Source: Oscillospiraceae bacterium
Lineage (GTDB): Bacteria; Bacillota; Clostridia; Oscillospirales; Oscillospiraceae
Assembly (NCBI GenBank): GCA_020025275.1
Contig: JAHHSI010000005.1
Coordinates: 39,024-103,023 of the forward strand
Length of the DNA stretch: 64,000 nucleotides
Direction: 5' to 3'
Part shown: positions 41,739 through 49,941 of the stretch, in pieces
Position numbering within the stretch: position 1 is the first letter of the stretch
Layout of the letters: the number at the start of each line of letters is the position of its first letter
The notes under the pieces: generated by a model
Databases searched by the model: none
What the model was told of the DNA's origin: nothing
What the model saw: the letters and a program-made list of their open reading frames with translations, nothing else
Position numbers and translations under genes: made by a program

Positions 41739-43226
41739 ATGAGTGTTGACATGAAGTATTTTGAGGAGATGGAGGCCAAGATCCCCCACGGCCAAGTGCG
41801 TACCCGCTTCGCCCCCTCTCCCACCGGCTATATGCATGTGGGCAACCTGCGTACTGCCCTGTATACCTGGCTGATCGCCCGCTCGCAGGGCGGCACCTTC
41901 ATTCTGCGCATCGAGGACACCGATCAGGGACGTCTGGTGGATGGCGCCGTAGATGTGATCTATCGCACCATGGAAGAGTGCAGTCTGGACCATGATGAAG
42001 GTCCCGATGTGGGCGGCCCTGTGGCTCCGTATATCCAGTCCGAGCGCCGTGACACCTACGGCAAATATGCCAAGCTTTTGGTAGAGAAAGGCCACGCCTA
42101 CTACTGCTTTTGTGAAAAGGCGGAGTCCGAAGAGGATTCCGGCGACTTTAACCGTGCCGCCGACCCCTGCCGTGACCTGAGCCGTGATGAAGTGGAGGCC
42201 AAATTGGCACAGGGGCTCCCCTATGTGATCCGGCAGCGGATCCCCGAGGGCACCACCACCTTCCATGATGCCATTTTCGGCGATATTACCGTAGACAACA
42301 GCACACTGGACGACCAAGTGCTGCTCAAGCAGGACGGCCTGCCCACCTATAATTTCGCCAATGTGATCGATGACCACCTCATGGGCATCACCCATGTGGT
42401 CCGCGGCAGCGAATATCTCTCCTCTGCACCGAAGTACAACCTCCTCTATGAAGCTTTCGGCTGGGAGATCCCCACCTATGTCCATTGCAGCCCCGTCATG
42501 CGCGATGCGCAGAACAAGATGTCTAAGCGCCACGGCGACCCCTCTTACGAGGACCTCAAGGCAGAGGGCTATCTCACCGAGGCCATTTTGAACTATGTGG
42601 CTCTGTTGGGCTGGTCCCCCAAGGGCGAACAATCCGAGCAGGAGATCTTTACCCTGCCCGAGCTGGTGAAGGCCTTCGATATGACCGGCATTTCCAAGTC
42701 CCCTGCCATCTTTGACCGTGCCAAGCTGGACCACTTCAACGCCGTCTATCTGCGGAATATGACCCCCGAAGCTTTCGCCAAGGTGGCCGAACCCTATATT
42801 CGCCAGAGCGTGAAGAACCCGGCCTATGATGCCGTTGCTATCGCCGCCGTGCTGCAGGCACGCTGTGAAAAGCTGACTGATATCCCCGAGAAGGTGGATT
42901 TCTTCGATGCTCTGCCCGCCTACGGCGTTGAGTTCTTCACGAATAAGAAGTCCAAGACCAATCCCGAAGTCTGCACAGCCATGCTGGAGGCCGCCATCCC
43001 CGTACTGGAGGCACTGCCGGTCTGGACCACTGAGGCCATTCATGACGCCCTCATTGAGCTGGCCCAGAAGCTGGAAGTTAAAAACGCCACACTCATGTGG
43101 CCTGTCCGCATTGCTGCCGCCGGAAAGCTGGTGACGCCCGGCGGTGCGGTGGAGATCTGCTTCATTCTCGGAAAGGAGGAGACGGTCCGTCGCCTGCGGG
43201 AAGGACTCTCTCTGCTGCACGCCTGA
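41739..43226 (+). CDS. gltX: Glutamyl-tRNA synthetase
   Basis: 495 residues from ATG 41739, chosen for the GGGAGGAG site 6 bases before it. Class I signature RFAPSPTGYMHVGNLRTAL, then LRIEDTDQGR, and NKMSKRHGD as KMSKS motif. The helical anticodon domain forms the C-terminal third. With a separate GlnRS in this genome (glnS, 3.3 kb away), this enzyme may be discriminating, charging only tRNA-Glu; sequence reading cannot decide. It overlaps spoIIM by one base (TGATG). Confidence 0.95.
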   Translation: MSVDMKYFEEMEAKIPHGQVRTRFAPSPTGYMHVGNLRTALYTWLIARSQGGTFILRIEDTDQGRLVDGAVDVIYRTMEECSLDHDEGPDVGGPVAPYIQSERRDTYGKYAKLLVEKGHAYYCFCEKAESEEDSGDFNRAADPCRDLSRDEVEAKLAQGLPYVIRQRIPEGTTTFHDAIFGDITVDNSTLDDQVLLKQDGLPTYNFANVIDDHLMGITHVVRGSEYLSSAPKYNLLYEAFGWEIPTYVHCSPVMRDAQNKMSKRHGDPSYEDLKAEGYLTEAILNYVALLGWSPKGEQSEQEIFTLPELVKAFDMTGISKSPAIFDRAKLDHFNAVYLRNMTPEAFAKVAEPYIRQSVKNPAYDAVAIAAVLQARCEKLTDIPEKVDFFDALPAYGVEFFTNKKSKTNPEVCTAMLEAAIPVLEALPVWTTEAIHDALIELAQKLEVKNATLMWPVRIAAAGKLVTPGGAVEICFILGKEETVRRLREGLSLLHA

Positions 43227-43843
43227 TGAACTTTATGAAAGGCGAATACGAACAGATCCGCACCTACTATCGAGAGGATTTCGGCAACACCCTGAAAATG
43301 ACAGCCTGGGCGTTTACAGCGCTGTTGCTGTTCGGCTTTCTGGGCGGTCTTCTTTTCCCGAACATGGGCACCGGCTTTGTGGAACGGTTTACCGCACAGA
43401 TCCATCAATCCGGGATCATTTCGTCAGATGGGTCCATTCGTGTCTCGGCCCTCTTCGCCAATAATATCCGGGCCTCCATGTATACCCTCATTTATGGTCT
43501 TTTGCCCTTCATCTATCTTCCGGCACTGGCCCTGGGGCTCAATGCCATCCTGCTGGGCACTTTGGCCGCCTACTATACGCACTCGGGGACCTCACTGGCC
43601 TTCTTTTTGGTCGGCGTCCTCCCCCATGGTGTCTTTGAACTTCCGGCTCTCGTCCTTTCCATTGCGTTGGGCCTGCATCTTTGCGCTAAAATTACCCGGA
43701 CCGTGCAGCACAAGGCCCACGGGGTCGTTCTTCCTGCCATCCATAACGCCGTTTGCATGATGCTGTTTGTGTGTGTGCCCCTACTGCTCATCGCCTCCCT
43801 CGTGGAAGCCTATGTCACACCCCTGCTTTTGCGTTTATTCTAA
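43226..43843 (+). CDS. spoIIM: Stage II sporulation protein M family membrane protein
   Basis: 205 residues with about five or six membrane helices. Family landmarks are FANNIRASMYTLIYGLLPFIYLPALALGLNAILLG and GVLPHGVFELPALVLSIALGL (the PHG-E motif). In B. subtilis SpoIIM works with SpoIID and SpoIIP in peptidoglycan removal during engulfment. This stand-alone DUF95/SpoIIM relative is coupled to gltX by TGATG and is read from a housekeeping promoter, so a vegetative membrane role is also possible. Confidence 0.83.
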   Translation: MNFMKGEYEQIRTYYREDFGNTLKMTAWAFTALLLFGFLGGLLFPNMGTGFVERFTAQIHQSGIISSDGSIRVSALFANNIRASMYTLIYGLLPFIYLPALALGLNAILLGTLAAYYTHSGTSLAFFLVGVLPHGVFELPALVLSIALGLHLCAKITRTVQHKAHGVVLPAIHNAVCMMLFVCVPLLLIASLVEAYVTPLLLRLF

Positions 43844-43872
43844 TCGCTACCGTGTCAAAAGGAGTCAGTTAT

Positions 43873-45972
43873 ATGAATGAGAATCCCAAGAATATCCCTG
43901 CACTTTTCGGCAGTATGGTTTTCAGCCATGAGGAAATGCGCCGCCGTCTGCCGGTGGATGTATATCAGGCCTGGCAACAGTGTCTTGTCAACAGCACGCC
44001 GCTGAGTCAAGCCATCGCCACGGAGATCGCCGCTGCCATGAAAGATTGGGCCATCGAAAAGGGGGCCACCCATTTCACCCACTGGTTCCAGCCGATGACC
44101 GGGTTCACTGCTGAAAAGCATGATAGCTTCATTGTCCCCGATGGCAAGGGAAAAATCCTCATGGAGCTCTCCGGCAAGGAGCTCTCCCGCGGCGAAGCTG
44201 ACGCCTCCTCTTTCCCTTCCGGCGGCCTGCGCGCCACCTTTGAGGCCCGCGGCTACACGGCCTGGGACCCCACCTCCTGTGCGTTTATCAAGGACAACAC
44301 CCTCTGCATCCCCACGATTTTCTGCTCCTACAGCGGTGATACACTGGATAAAAAGACGCCGCTTCTCCGCTCGATGAAGCTGCTGGATCACCAGTCGATC
44401 CGCATCCTACGTCTTTTTGGCAACACGGAGGCCCAGCACGTGGTGGCTCAGGTGGGCGCAGAGCAGGAGTATTTTCTCATCGATAAATCGGCCTATCACC
44501 GCCGCGAAGATCTGCAGTTCTGCGGCCGGACCCTATTTGGGGCCAAGCCTCCCAAGGGCCAGGAACTGGACGATCATTACTACGGCGCCATCAAGCCCCG
44601 TGTGGCCGCCTTCATGCATGAGCTCAACGAAGAATTGTGGAAGGTGGGCGTCTTAGCCAAGACAGAGCACAACGAAGCTGCCCCCGCTCAGCATGAGATC
44701 GCCCCCATCTATTGTGACGCCAACACCGCCTGTGATCAGAACCAGCTGACCATGGAGCTGCTGAAGCGTGTGGCTGACCGCCACGATCTCGTCTGCCTGC
44801 TGCACGAAAAGCCTTTTACCGGCATCAACGGCAGCGGTAAGCACGACAACTGGTCTCTGGCCACAGATACCGGAGAGAATCTGCTCAAGCCCGGCCAGAC
44901 CCCCAGCCAGAATGCACAGTTCCTGCTGTTTCTGGCTGCCGTCATCAAGGGGGTGGATGAATATCAGGAAATGCTGCGCTGCTGCGTGTGTTATCCCGGC
45001 AACGACCACCGGTTGGGCGGTCATGAAGCACCTCCGGCCATCATCTCCATTTTCCTCGGGGATGAACTGACTGCGATCCTCTCCTCCATCATCGAGGGGA
45101 CCGCCTATGTGGACGTGTCCAAGAAGAAACTCCAGATCGGCGTGGATACGCTGCCGGAAATCCCGCAGGACACCACCGACCGCAACCGCACCTCCCCCCT
45201 CGCCTTTACCGGCAACAAGTTTGAGTTCCGCATGGTCGGCTCTTCCCAGTCCATCGCCAGCCCCAATGTGGTGTTCAACACCATTGTGGCCGACGAACTG
45301 AGCCGCTTTGCCGACGTTCTTGAAAAAGCAGACAATTTCCATGAAACTCTGGAGCAGCTGCTGCGGGAAACCTTTAAAGCGCATCAGCGCATCATCTTCA
45401 ACGGAAACGGATACGATGCCGCTTGGGTCGAGGAGGCACAGCGCCGCGGCCTTTCCAATCTGCATGACACCGTAGATTGTATGCCCGCCTACATCAGCCC
45501 CAAGAATATCGATCTCTTTACACGGCATGGCATCCTGACCGCCGAAGAAATGTACGCCCGCTATGAGATCCATCTGGAGAACTACTGTAAGGTGACTGCC
45601 ATCGAAGCCAACACCATGGTGGACATGGTCATGCGGCACATTCTGCCCGCCGTGCTGCACTATGCGGACGATCTATCCTCCACCATCTACCATCAGAAGA
45701 AAGTGACGGTCAACCAGAACCGCGCTGCAACGGCACTGCTGGATCAGGTCACAACATTGACCAACCAACTTTATGATCTGTGTGAGCAGCTGAAGCGTGC
45801 TCTGGATGCTGCGCCGGAGGCCGCGGGTGGGCTCGATGCCGCCCTCTATTTCCGAGATCAGGTCTTTGCTCTGCAAAACCGGATGGCCCAGCTTGTAGGC
45901 GAATTGGAAAGCCGCACAGCGGCCACCTACTGGCCCTATCCCACCTACGCAGATATTCTTTTTTCCGTATAA
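43873..45972 (+). CDS. glnN: Type III glutamine synthetase (GlnN)
   Basis: 699 residues from ATG 43873, preceded by AAAAGGAGT; a longer open frame overlaps spoIIM and is rejected. The size (about 700, not 450) and opening ALFGSMVFSHEEMRRRLPVDVY define GSIII. Catalytic features are KEHAAPAQHE-like KTEHNEAAPAQHEIAP, LLHEKPFTGINGSGKHDNWS and NRTSPLAFTGNKFEFRMVGSSQS. It makes glutamine from glutamate and ammonium. It ends the gltX operon, next to a strong terminator. GDH genes lie 13 kb away. Confidence 0.96.
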   Translation: MNENPKNIPALFGSMVFSHEEMRRRLPVDVYQAWQQCLVNSTPLSQAIATEIAAAMKDWAIEKGATHFTHWFQPMTGFTAEKHDSFIVPDGKGKILMELSGKELSRGEADASSFPSGGLRATFEARGYTAWDPTSCAFIKDNTLCIPTIFCSYSGDTLDKKTPLLRSMKLLDHQSIRILRLFGNTEAQHVVAQVGAEQEYFLIDKSAYHRREDLQFCGRTLFGAKPPKGQELDDHYYGAIKPRVAAFMHELNEELWKVGVLAKTEHNEAAPAQHEIAPIYCDANTACDQNQLTMELLKRVADRHDLVCLLHEKPFTGINGSGKHDNWSLATDTGENLLKPGQTPSQNAQFLLFLAAVIKGVDEYQEMLRCCVCYPGNDHRLGGHEAPPAIISIFLGDELTAILSSIIEGTAYVDVSKKKLQIGVDTLPEIPQDTTDRNRTSPLAFTGNKFEFRMVGSSQSIASPNVVFNTIVADELSRFADVLEKADNFHETLEQLLRETFKAHQRIIFNGNGYDAAWVEEAQRRGLSNLHDTVDCMPAYISPKNIDLFTRHGILTAEEMYARYEIHLENYCKVTAIEANTMVDMVMRHILPAVLHYADDLSSTIYHQKKVTVNQNRAATALLDQVTTLTNQLYDLCEQLKRALDAAPEAAGGLDAALYFRDQVFALQNRMAQLVGELESRTAATYWPYPTYADILFSV

Positions 45973-45984
45973 CGAAAGTGAAAA

Positions 45985-46014
45985 GGCAGCGGATCGCTTT
46001 GACGATCCGCTGCC
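45985..46014 (+). terminator. Terminator of gltX-spoIIM-glnN
   Basis: 12-bp stem GGCAGCGGATCG / CGATCCGCTGCC with a 6-base loop and TGTTTCT after it, 12 bases past the glnN stop. Confidence 0.84.
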
Positions 46015-46272
46015 TGTTTCTACGCCCTTCCCAGAGCGTCTGCCCTCGAGTATTTAAAATTGTCCCGACGCTCAAGAACACGGGGACAGCCCAGACTCTC
46101 CGGCGAAAATCTGTCCATGACAAGAAATCCAGCGCTTCAAAGGTTCACAGTTGTCATAAACGCCAGTCGACGGAAAATCATCTGCTGCACACTGCGGCTT
46201 GGCAGGAATGAAACATTGACCACTCACCGTCTCAGCACTTCCCATGATATTCCATCTGTCCAACAAACGCAA
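46015..46272. other. Stretch without a recognised gene
   Basis: 258 bases between two convergent terminators. A 66-codon minus-strand frame (46072-46272) begins at TTG without a ribosome-binding site, so it is not called. No tRNA, promoter pair or clear RNA fold was identified. Confidence 0.5.
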
Positions 46273-46306
46273 AAAAGCCCTGCGGCCGCATGGCCGCAGG
46301 GCTTTT
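46273..46306 (-). terminator. Terminator of efp-CD1247
   Basis: Perfect 15-bp stem AAAAGCCCTGCGGCC / GGCCGCAGGGCTTTT, loop GCAT. On the minus strand it ends TTTTTTG, 14 bases after the stop at 46320. Confidence 0.88.
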
Positions 46307-46319
46307 GATAAAAGACGTA

Positions 46320-46727
46320 TCAGTCGTCCTCTTCCTCATCGGAAGCCAGATCCGACAGGTCGAACTCCAGCTTCTCGCCGCAGTTGGGGCACAGGATCTC
46401 ACCGGCCTCCAGCTCATCCTCATTGAAGAGGATCTCCTCTTCGCAGGCAGGGCAGGTAGTCTCGAACCATTCGCCGTCGTACTCCTCGTCCTCGTCCTCA
46501 TCGTCGTCCTCGAAGATGGCCTCTTCCACCTCAGACAGATCGTCGCTGACAGCGTCCAGACCGTCTTCCATGTCATACAGAGCCTCTTCCAGGTCCAGCA
46601 TCTTCTCGCTCATCTCGTCGAGCACATCGATGATGGCGGCAAAGAGCTTGCCCTCCTTGGACTCGGTATCCAGTGCCAGGCCCTCGGCCAAACCCTTCAG
46701 ATAGGCAACCTTTTCAGTAATTTCCAT
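46320..46727 (-). CDS. CD1247-type acidic protein with zinc ribbon
   Basis: 135 residues. The N-terminal helical domain opens EITEKVAYLKGLAEGLALD, the CD1247 N-terminal pattern. A very acidic middle (about 70-85, FEDDDEDEDEEYDGE) leads to a two-knuckle zinc ribbon, CPAC and CPNC about 20 residues apart, and an acidic tail. The family is widespread in clostridia and of unknown function. It lies 43 bases after efp and shares its terminator, which hints at a translation- or transcription-linked role. Confidence 0.82.
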   Translation of the reverse strand: MEITEKVAYLKGLAEGLALDTESKEGKLFAAIIDVLDEMSEKMLDLEEALYDMEDGLDAVSDDLSEVEEAIFEDDDEDEDEEYDGEWFETTCPACEEEILFNEDELEAGEILCPNCGEKLEFDLSDLASDEEEDD

Positions 46728-46770
46728 AGTTATGCTCCTTTCTCAACGATCAAGATGTGAAAATCGTTCC

Positions 46771-47337
46771 TTACTTTGCGCGGCTCAGATACTCACCGGT
46801 ACGGGTATCGATGGTGATTCTGTCGCCGATATTGATGAACAGGGGCACCTTTACCTCAGCGCCGGTCTCTACGGTGGCGGGCTTCAGGGTGTTGGTGGCT
46901 GTGTTGCCGGCCAGGCCGGGCTCGGTCTCCGTGATCTCCAGCTCCATGAAGTTGGGGCACTCCAGACCAAACACGTTGCCCTTATAGCTCAGAACCTTGC
47001 AGACGGTGTTCTCGGTGACGAAACGGAATGCATCGCCCAGCAGCTCTCTGCCCAGAGGCACCATATCAAAGGTCTCCTGATCCATGAAGTAGTACAGATC
47101 ACCGTCGTTGTAGCTGTAAGCCATATCCTTACGCTCAACAAAAGCCTCCTCGAACTTGGCGGTGGGGTTGAAAGAAGTCTCGGTCACAGCACCGGTCACC
47201 ACGTTGCGCATCTTGGTGCGAACGAATGCAGCGCCCTTACCGGGCTTCACGTGCTGGAACTCCACCACCTGCATCACCTTGCCATCCATTTCAAACGTCT
47301 TGCCGTTTCTGAAATCACCAGCAGTAATTGTTGCCAT
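46771..47337 (-). CDS. efp: Elongation factor P
   Basis: 188 residues in three beta-barrel domains. The tip loop is VKPGKGAAF with Lys 34, the residue that is modified in many bacteria; the modification type in this organism is unknown, and no epmA/B-like gene is in the window. The C-terminal NIGDRITIDTRTGEYLSR is the family end. It rescues ribosomes stalled at polyproline. It has its own promoter although pepP lies upstream on the same strand. Confidence 0.96.
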   Translation of the reverse strand: MATITAGDFRNGKTFEMDGKVMQVVEFQHVKPGKGAAFVRTKMRNVVTGAVTETSFNPTAKFEEAFVERKDMAYSYNDGDLYYFMDQETFDMVPLGRELLGDAFRFVTENTVCKVLSYKGNVFGLECPNFMELEITETEPGLAGNTATNTLKPATVETGAEVKVPLFINIGDRITIDTRTGEYLSRAK

Positions 47338-47413
47338 ATTAGTATCCTCCCGTTTTATGAAAAAATATCCTACGTATTTCTCCGAAATTTGAATCCGCCA
47401 AAGCGGCCTTTAT

Positions 47414-47442
47414 ATTTTACATGATATGCCGTAATTTGGCAA
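47414..47442 (-). promoter_or_regulatory. Promoter of efp
   Basis: On the minus strand TTGCCA (47437-47442), a 17-base spacer and TAAAAT (47414-47419), 77 bases before the efp start and downstream of the pepP stop. Confidence 0.72.
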
Positions 47443-47484
47443 GGCCTTTCCCGCACTTTTTCCGTTTTTTCAGAAAAATTCAGC

Positions 47485-48558
47485 TCAAAGACGCTGCAGT
47501 TCCCGCGTCATTTTCATCAGATCCCGGCATCCTTCTTTTTCCAGCACCACAACGTCCTCGATCCGCACGCCGAATCGTCCCGGAAGATAAATGCCCGGCT
47601 CCACACTGAGCACGGCACCCTCCGGCAGGGGCTGGTCATTTCTCGGCGTAGCATTGGGGCTTTCATGGACTTCAACACCCAAACTATGGCCCAGACTGTG
47701 GCCGAAATAGGCTCCATAGCCGGCCTCCTCAATGATCTGCCGCGCTGCTGCATCCATAGCCTGCCCCGTAATCCCGGCACGGGCGGCCGCAATGCCTGCC
47801 CGCTGTGCCTGCTGTACGATCTGATAGACGTGCTCCATCTCGTCGGTAATCTCGCCCAAGGCCACGGTGCGAGTCATATCCGAACAGTATCCTCCATAGA
47901 CACAGCCGAAGTCAAACGTGATGAACTCCCCCTCCTGCACTGCACGATCCGTGGGGACGGCGTGAGGCATACTGCCATTGGGGCCGCTGGCCACAATGGT
48001 GTCGAAGGACATTTTCTCCGCTCCGCCGGCGATGGCCAGATACTGCAGCCGTGCCGCCAGCTGCCGCTCTGTCATGCCGGGGCGCAGCTCCCGCAGCAGC
48101 TGCGAAAATGCGCTCTCCGCAATTTCCTGCGCCTTTTCCATACGGCGGACCTCTTCGGTATCCTTCGTCTGGCGCAGCTTCTGCAGCAGACCGGACGCCT
48201 CCCGCAGCGTACAGTGGAGCCCTGTTTCATAGGCACGGAAATCCGCAACGGTCATGGCCTGCTCCTCGAAGCCCACCACATGGCTGCCGGAAAGCGCCAA
48301 TGCCTCGTTGATCCAGTCCAGATAGCTGTGCTCCCGGTCGACGCAGCCGATGGCCGCTTCCTCGATCTGGGCTTCCGCCGCCTCCAGATAGCGGCCATCC
48401 GTGAAGAAGAAGTTCCCCCGACGGCTTACCAAGGCAACGCCGCCCTCTTCATCGACGTCAAATCCTGTGACGTAGAACCGGTTTGCCTTGCCCGTCAGCA
48501 ATACGGCATCCAATCCGGCCTTCTCCAGCGCTGCATTCACTTGCTTCCAGTGGTTCAT
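47485..48558 (-). CDS. pepP: M24 Xaa-Pro dipeptidase/aminopeptidase
   Basis: 357 residues from ATG 48558, favoured because AAAGGA is 9 bases upstream; an ATG at 48567 overlaps the yqeG stop. Creatinase-like N-domain (about 1-120), then the metal-binding core: FDFGCVYGGYCSDMTRT, GHSLGHSLGVEVHE and LSVEPGIYLPGRFGVRIED supply the two Asp, His and two Glu ligands. It releases residues next to proline. Pairing with efp is common in Bacillota (yqhT-efp). Confidence 0.94.
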   Translation of the reverse strand: MNHWKQVNAALEKAGLDAVLLTGKANRFYVTGFDVDEEGGVALVSRRGNFFFTDGRYLEAAEAQIEEAAIGCVDREHSYLDWINEALALSGSHVVGFEEQAMTVADFRAYETGLHCTLREASGLLQKLRQTKDTEEVRRMEKAQEIAESAFSQLLRELRPGMTERQLAARLQYLAIAGGAEKMSFDTIVASGPNGSMPHAVPTDRAVQEGEFITFDFGCVYGGYCSDMTRTVALGEITDEMEHVYQIVQQAQRAGIAAARAGITGQAMDAAARQIIEEAGYGAYFGHSLGHSLGVEVHESPNATPRNDQPLPEGAVLSVEPGIYLPGRFGVRIEDVVVLEKEGCRDLMKMTRELQRL

Positions 48559-48563
48559 TGCCC

Positions 48564-49058
48564 TCATTCCTTTCTCATCGCCTTAAAGGGTGCCTGCAGT
48601 GCATGGAGCACCTTCTGCCACGGGCCTACGGCACCGCCCAGCGGCTCCACCATCAGGGCCCACACACCGGCACGCCGCGCACCAAGCACATCCGTCAGCA
48701 GCTTATCCCCCAGCATAGCAGTCTCCTTTCCTGTGACACCGGCTTTCTCCATGGCCTCCCGGAATCCCCGGACCGAGGGCTTGCCTGCATGTCCCACATA
48801 CGTGATTCCCAGATTTTTGCAAAAACGCTCCACGCGAGCCGGCGAGCGGTTGTTGGAGAGGATCATGACCCGGATCCCCGCCGCCTGCAATGTCTGGAGC
48901 CACGTCAGGAGCTGTTGATTCGGATCACGGACGCTCTTGGGCGCCAGAGTGAAGTCCAGATCACTGAGCAGCAGTCGAATCCCCTTCTCCTTCAGCAGTT
49001 CCGGGGTGATTTTCGTATAGTCCTCAAAGAGCCGATGGGGTACCAAAGAAAAACGCAT
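48564..49058 (-). CDS. yqeG: YqeG family HAD phosphatase
   Basis: 164 residues from ATG 49058; upstream frame extension to 49430 opposes another gene and is rejected. HAD motif I is SDLDFTLAP (usual DLDNTL; both Asp kept), motif II ILSNN, motif III the Lys of GKPSVRGF, and motif IV MLGDKLLTDVLGA. The family resembles phosphatidylglycerophosphate phosphatases (YqeG/Gep4), so a PGP phosphatase role is plausible. It is followed by pepP. Confidence 0.9.
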   Translation of the reverse strand: MRFSLVPHRLFEDYTKITPELLKEKGIRLLLSDLDFTLAPKSVRDPNQQLLTWLQTLQAAGIRVMILSNNRSPARVERFCKNLGITYVGHAGKPSVRGFREAMEKAGVTGKETAMLGDKLLTDVLGARRAGVWALMVEPLGGAVGPWQKVLHALQAPFKAMRKE

Positions 49059-49092
49059 ATAGGGTCCTCTCTTCACATAGTCTTCTTTATAT

Positions 49093-49121
49093 AGTGTACC
49101 ATTAAAGTGATTTGAATACAA
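49093..49121 (-). promoter_or_regulatory. Promoter candidates of yqeG
   Basis: On the minus strand TTGTAT (49116-49121), a 17-base spacer and TACACT (49093-49098). A second pair TTCAAA (49111-49116) / TATATA (49088-49093), also 17 apart, overlaps it. The site lies just before the divergent start at 49134. Confidence 0.55.
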
Positions 49122-49133
49122 GAGGTGATCCGT

Positions 49134-49910
49134 TTGCAGCTCTATCTCGCCGCCACGCCGGATCGGTTGGAGTCGGCACGGCAATATACACGCCATCTGG
49201 TCCATGTGGCCTGTCGGATCGGGCAGGGCGGCCATCTGCTGGCCCGTCCGCTGCCGCCATGGCTCAGAGGCGGCCTTGTCTCCCTTTCTGACGAGGGTGC
49301 TCCGCCGCTGTCTGCCGCTGCGCCGCTGTGCCGGGAACTCCTGTATCTCTGTGGCCGGCGCCATTTTTCCGGTGTGGTTCTGGACTTTGAGCAGCCATTC
49401 CGTCGGGATTTGGAAGAGCTGTGCCGGCAATTGGAGCGCACCCTCACCGCTTCCGGCTATCGGCTTTTCGTCCCCGAAGCCTATGCCGCAGCCACCTCTC
49501 GATCAACCATTCTTCTGTGCACCGCCCTCTCCGGCGGAACGATTGAAGAGCGTATGCAGGGCTCCGTGGCGCAGTACGGCGCCCACCGTCTGGCACTGGA
49601 TCTGCAGCGCCTGGCGATGGAATTTCCCCTGCCCTGTCCATCCGGCAGCGGAACACCGCTGTCCATCGAAGCACTGCGGCAGCATATGGCCGGGCATCCC
49701 GTGTACTTCTCCTCCGAACTGTGCACACGCTATTTCACCAGAACTCAAAACGGGACCACCACCTTCACTCTTTTCGATGACGGCGACACCATGAAACGAA
49801 AACTGTCCCTGGCCCAAAATCTCGGCATTGAGGAAGCGCTTGTCATGCTGCCCGAATCGGAAGATCTCTTAGGTACACTTTTCCCCGAGCATGAAAAAGA
49901 AAGAAGCTGA
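49134..49910 (+). CDS. Small GH18-like TIM-barrel protein, function uncertain
   Basis: 258 residues from TTG 49134, where AGAGGTGA (49121-49128) is well spaced; an in-frame GTG at 49125 lies inside that site. GVVLDFE at residues 80-86 matches the GH18 catalytic strand (xDxE with Asp 84 and Glu 86). The end, FTLFDDGDTMKRKLSLAQNLGIEEALVML, follows the last barrel strand pattern of GH18 proteins related to spore germination chitinase-like enzymes. No signal peptide or LysM was seen. It is head-to-head with yqeG. The substrate is unknown. Confidence 0.55.
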   Translation: MQLYLAATPDRLESARQYTRHLVHVACRIGQGGHLLARPLPPWLRGGLVSLSDEGAPPLSAAAPLCRELLYLCGRRHFSGVVLDFEQPFRRDLEELCRQLERTLTASGYRLFVPEAYAAATSRSTILLCTALSGGTIEERMQGSVAQYGAHRLALDLQRLAMEFPLPCPSGSGTPLSIEALRQHMAGHPVYFSSELCTRYFTRTQNGTTTFTLFDDGDTMKRKLSLAQNLGIEEALVMLPESEDLLGTLFPEHEKERS

Positions 49911-49931
49911 ACCAAACGGTTCAGCTTCTTG
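49902..49931 (-). terminator. Terminator of rpsU
   Basis: Perfect 13-bp stem AAGAAGCTGAACC / GGTTCAGCTTCTT with loop AAAC; on the minus strand TTCTTTTT follows. It overlaps the last codons of the plus-strand GH18-like gene and can end both. Confidence 0.87.
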
Positions 49932-49941
49932 TGGAAACAGA

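Noticed and set aside
43753..43872. N-terminal extension of GlnN
   Set aside because: It lies inside spoIIM in another frame; ATG 43873 has AAAAGGAGT and gives the usual GSIII start.
46072..46272. 66-codon minus-strand frame rich in Cys and Pro
   Set aside because: It starts at TTG without a ribosome-binding site and lies directly behind the CD1247 terminator.
49059..49430. N-terminal extension of YqeG to 288 residues
   Set aside because: It is antisense to the GH18-like gene, it crosses the promoter, and the HAD domain with its ribosome-binding site begins at 49058.
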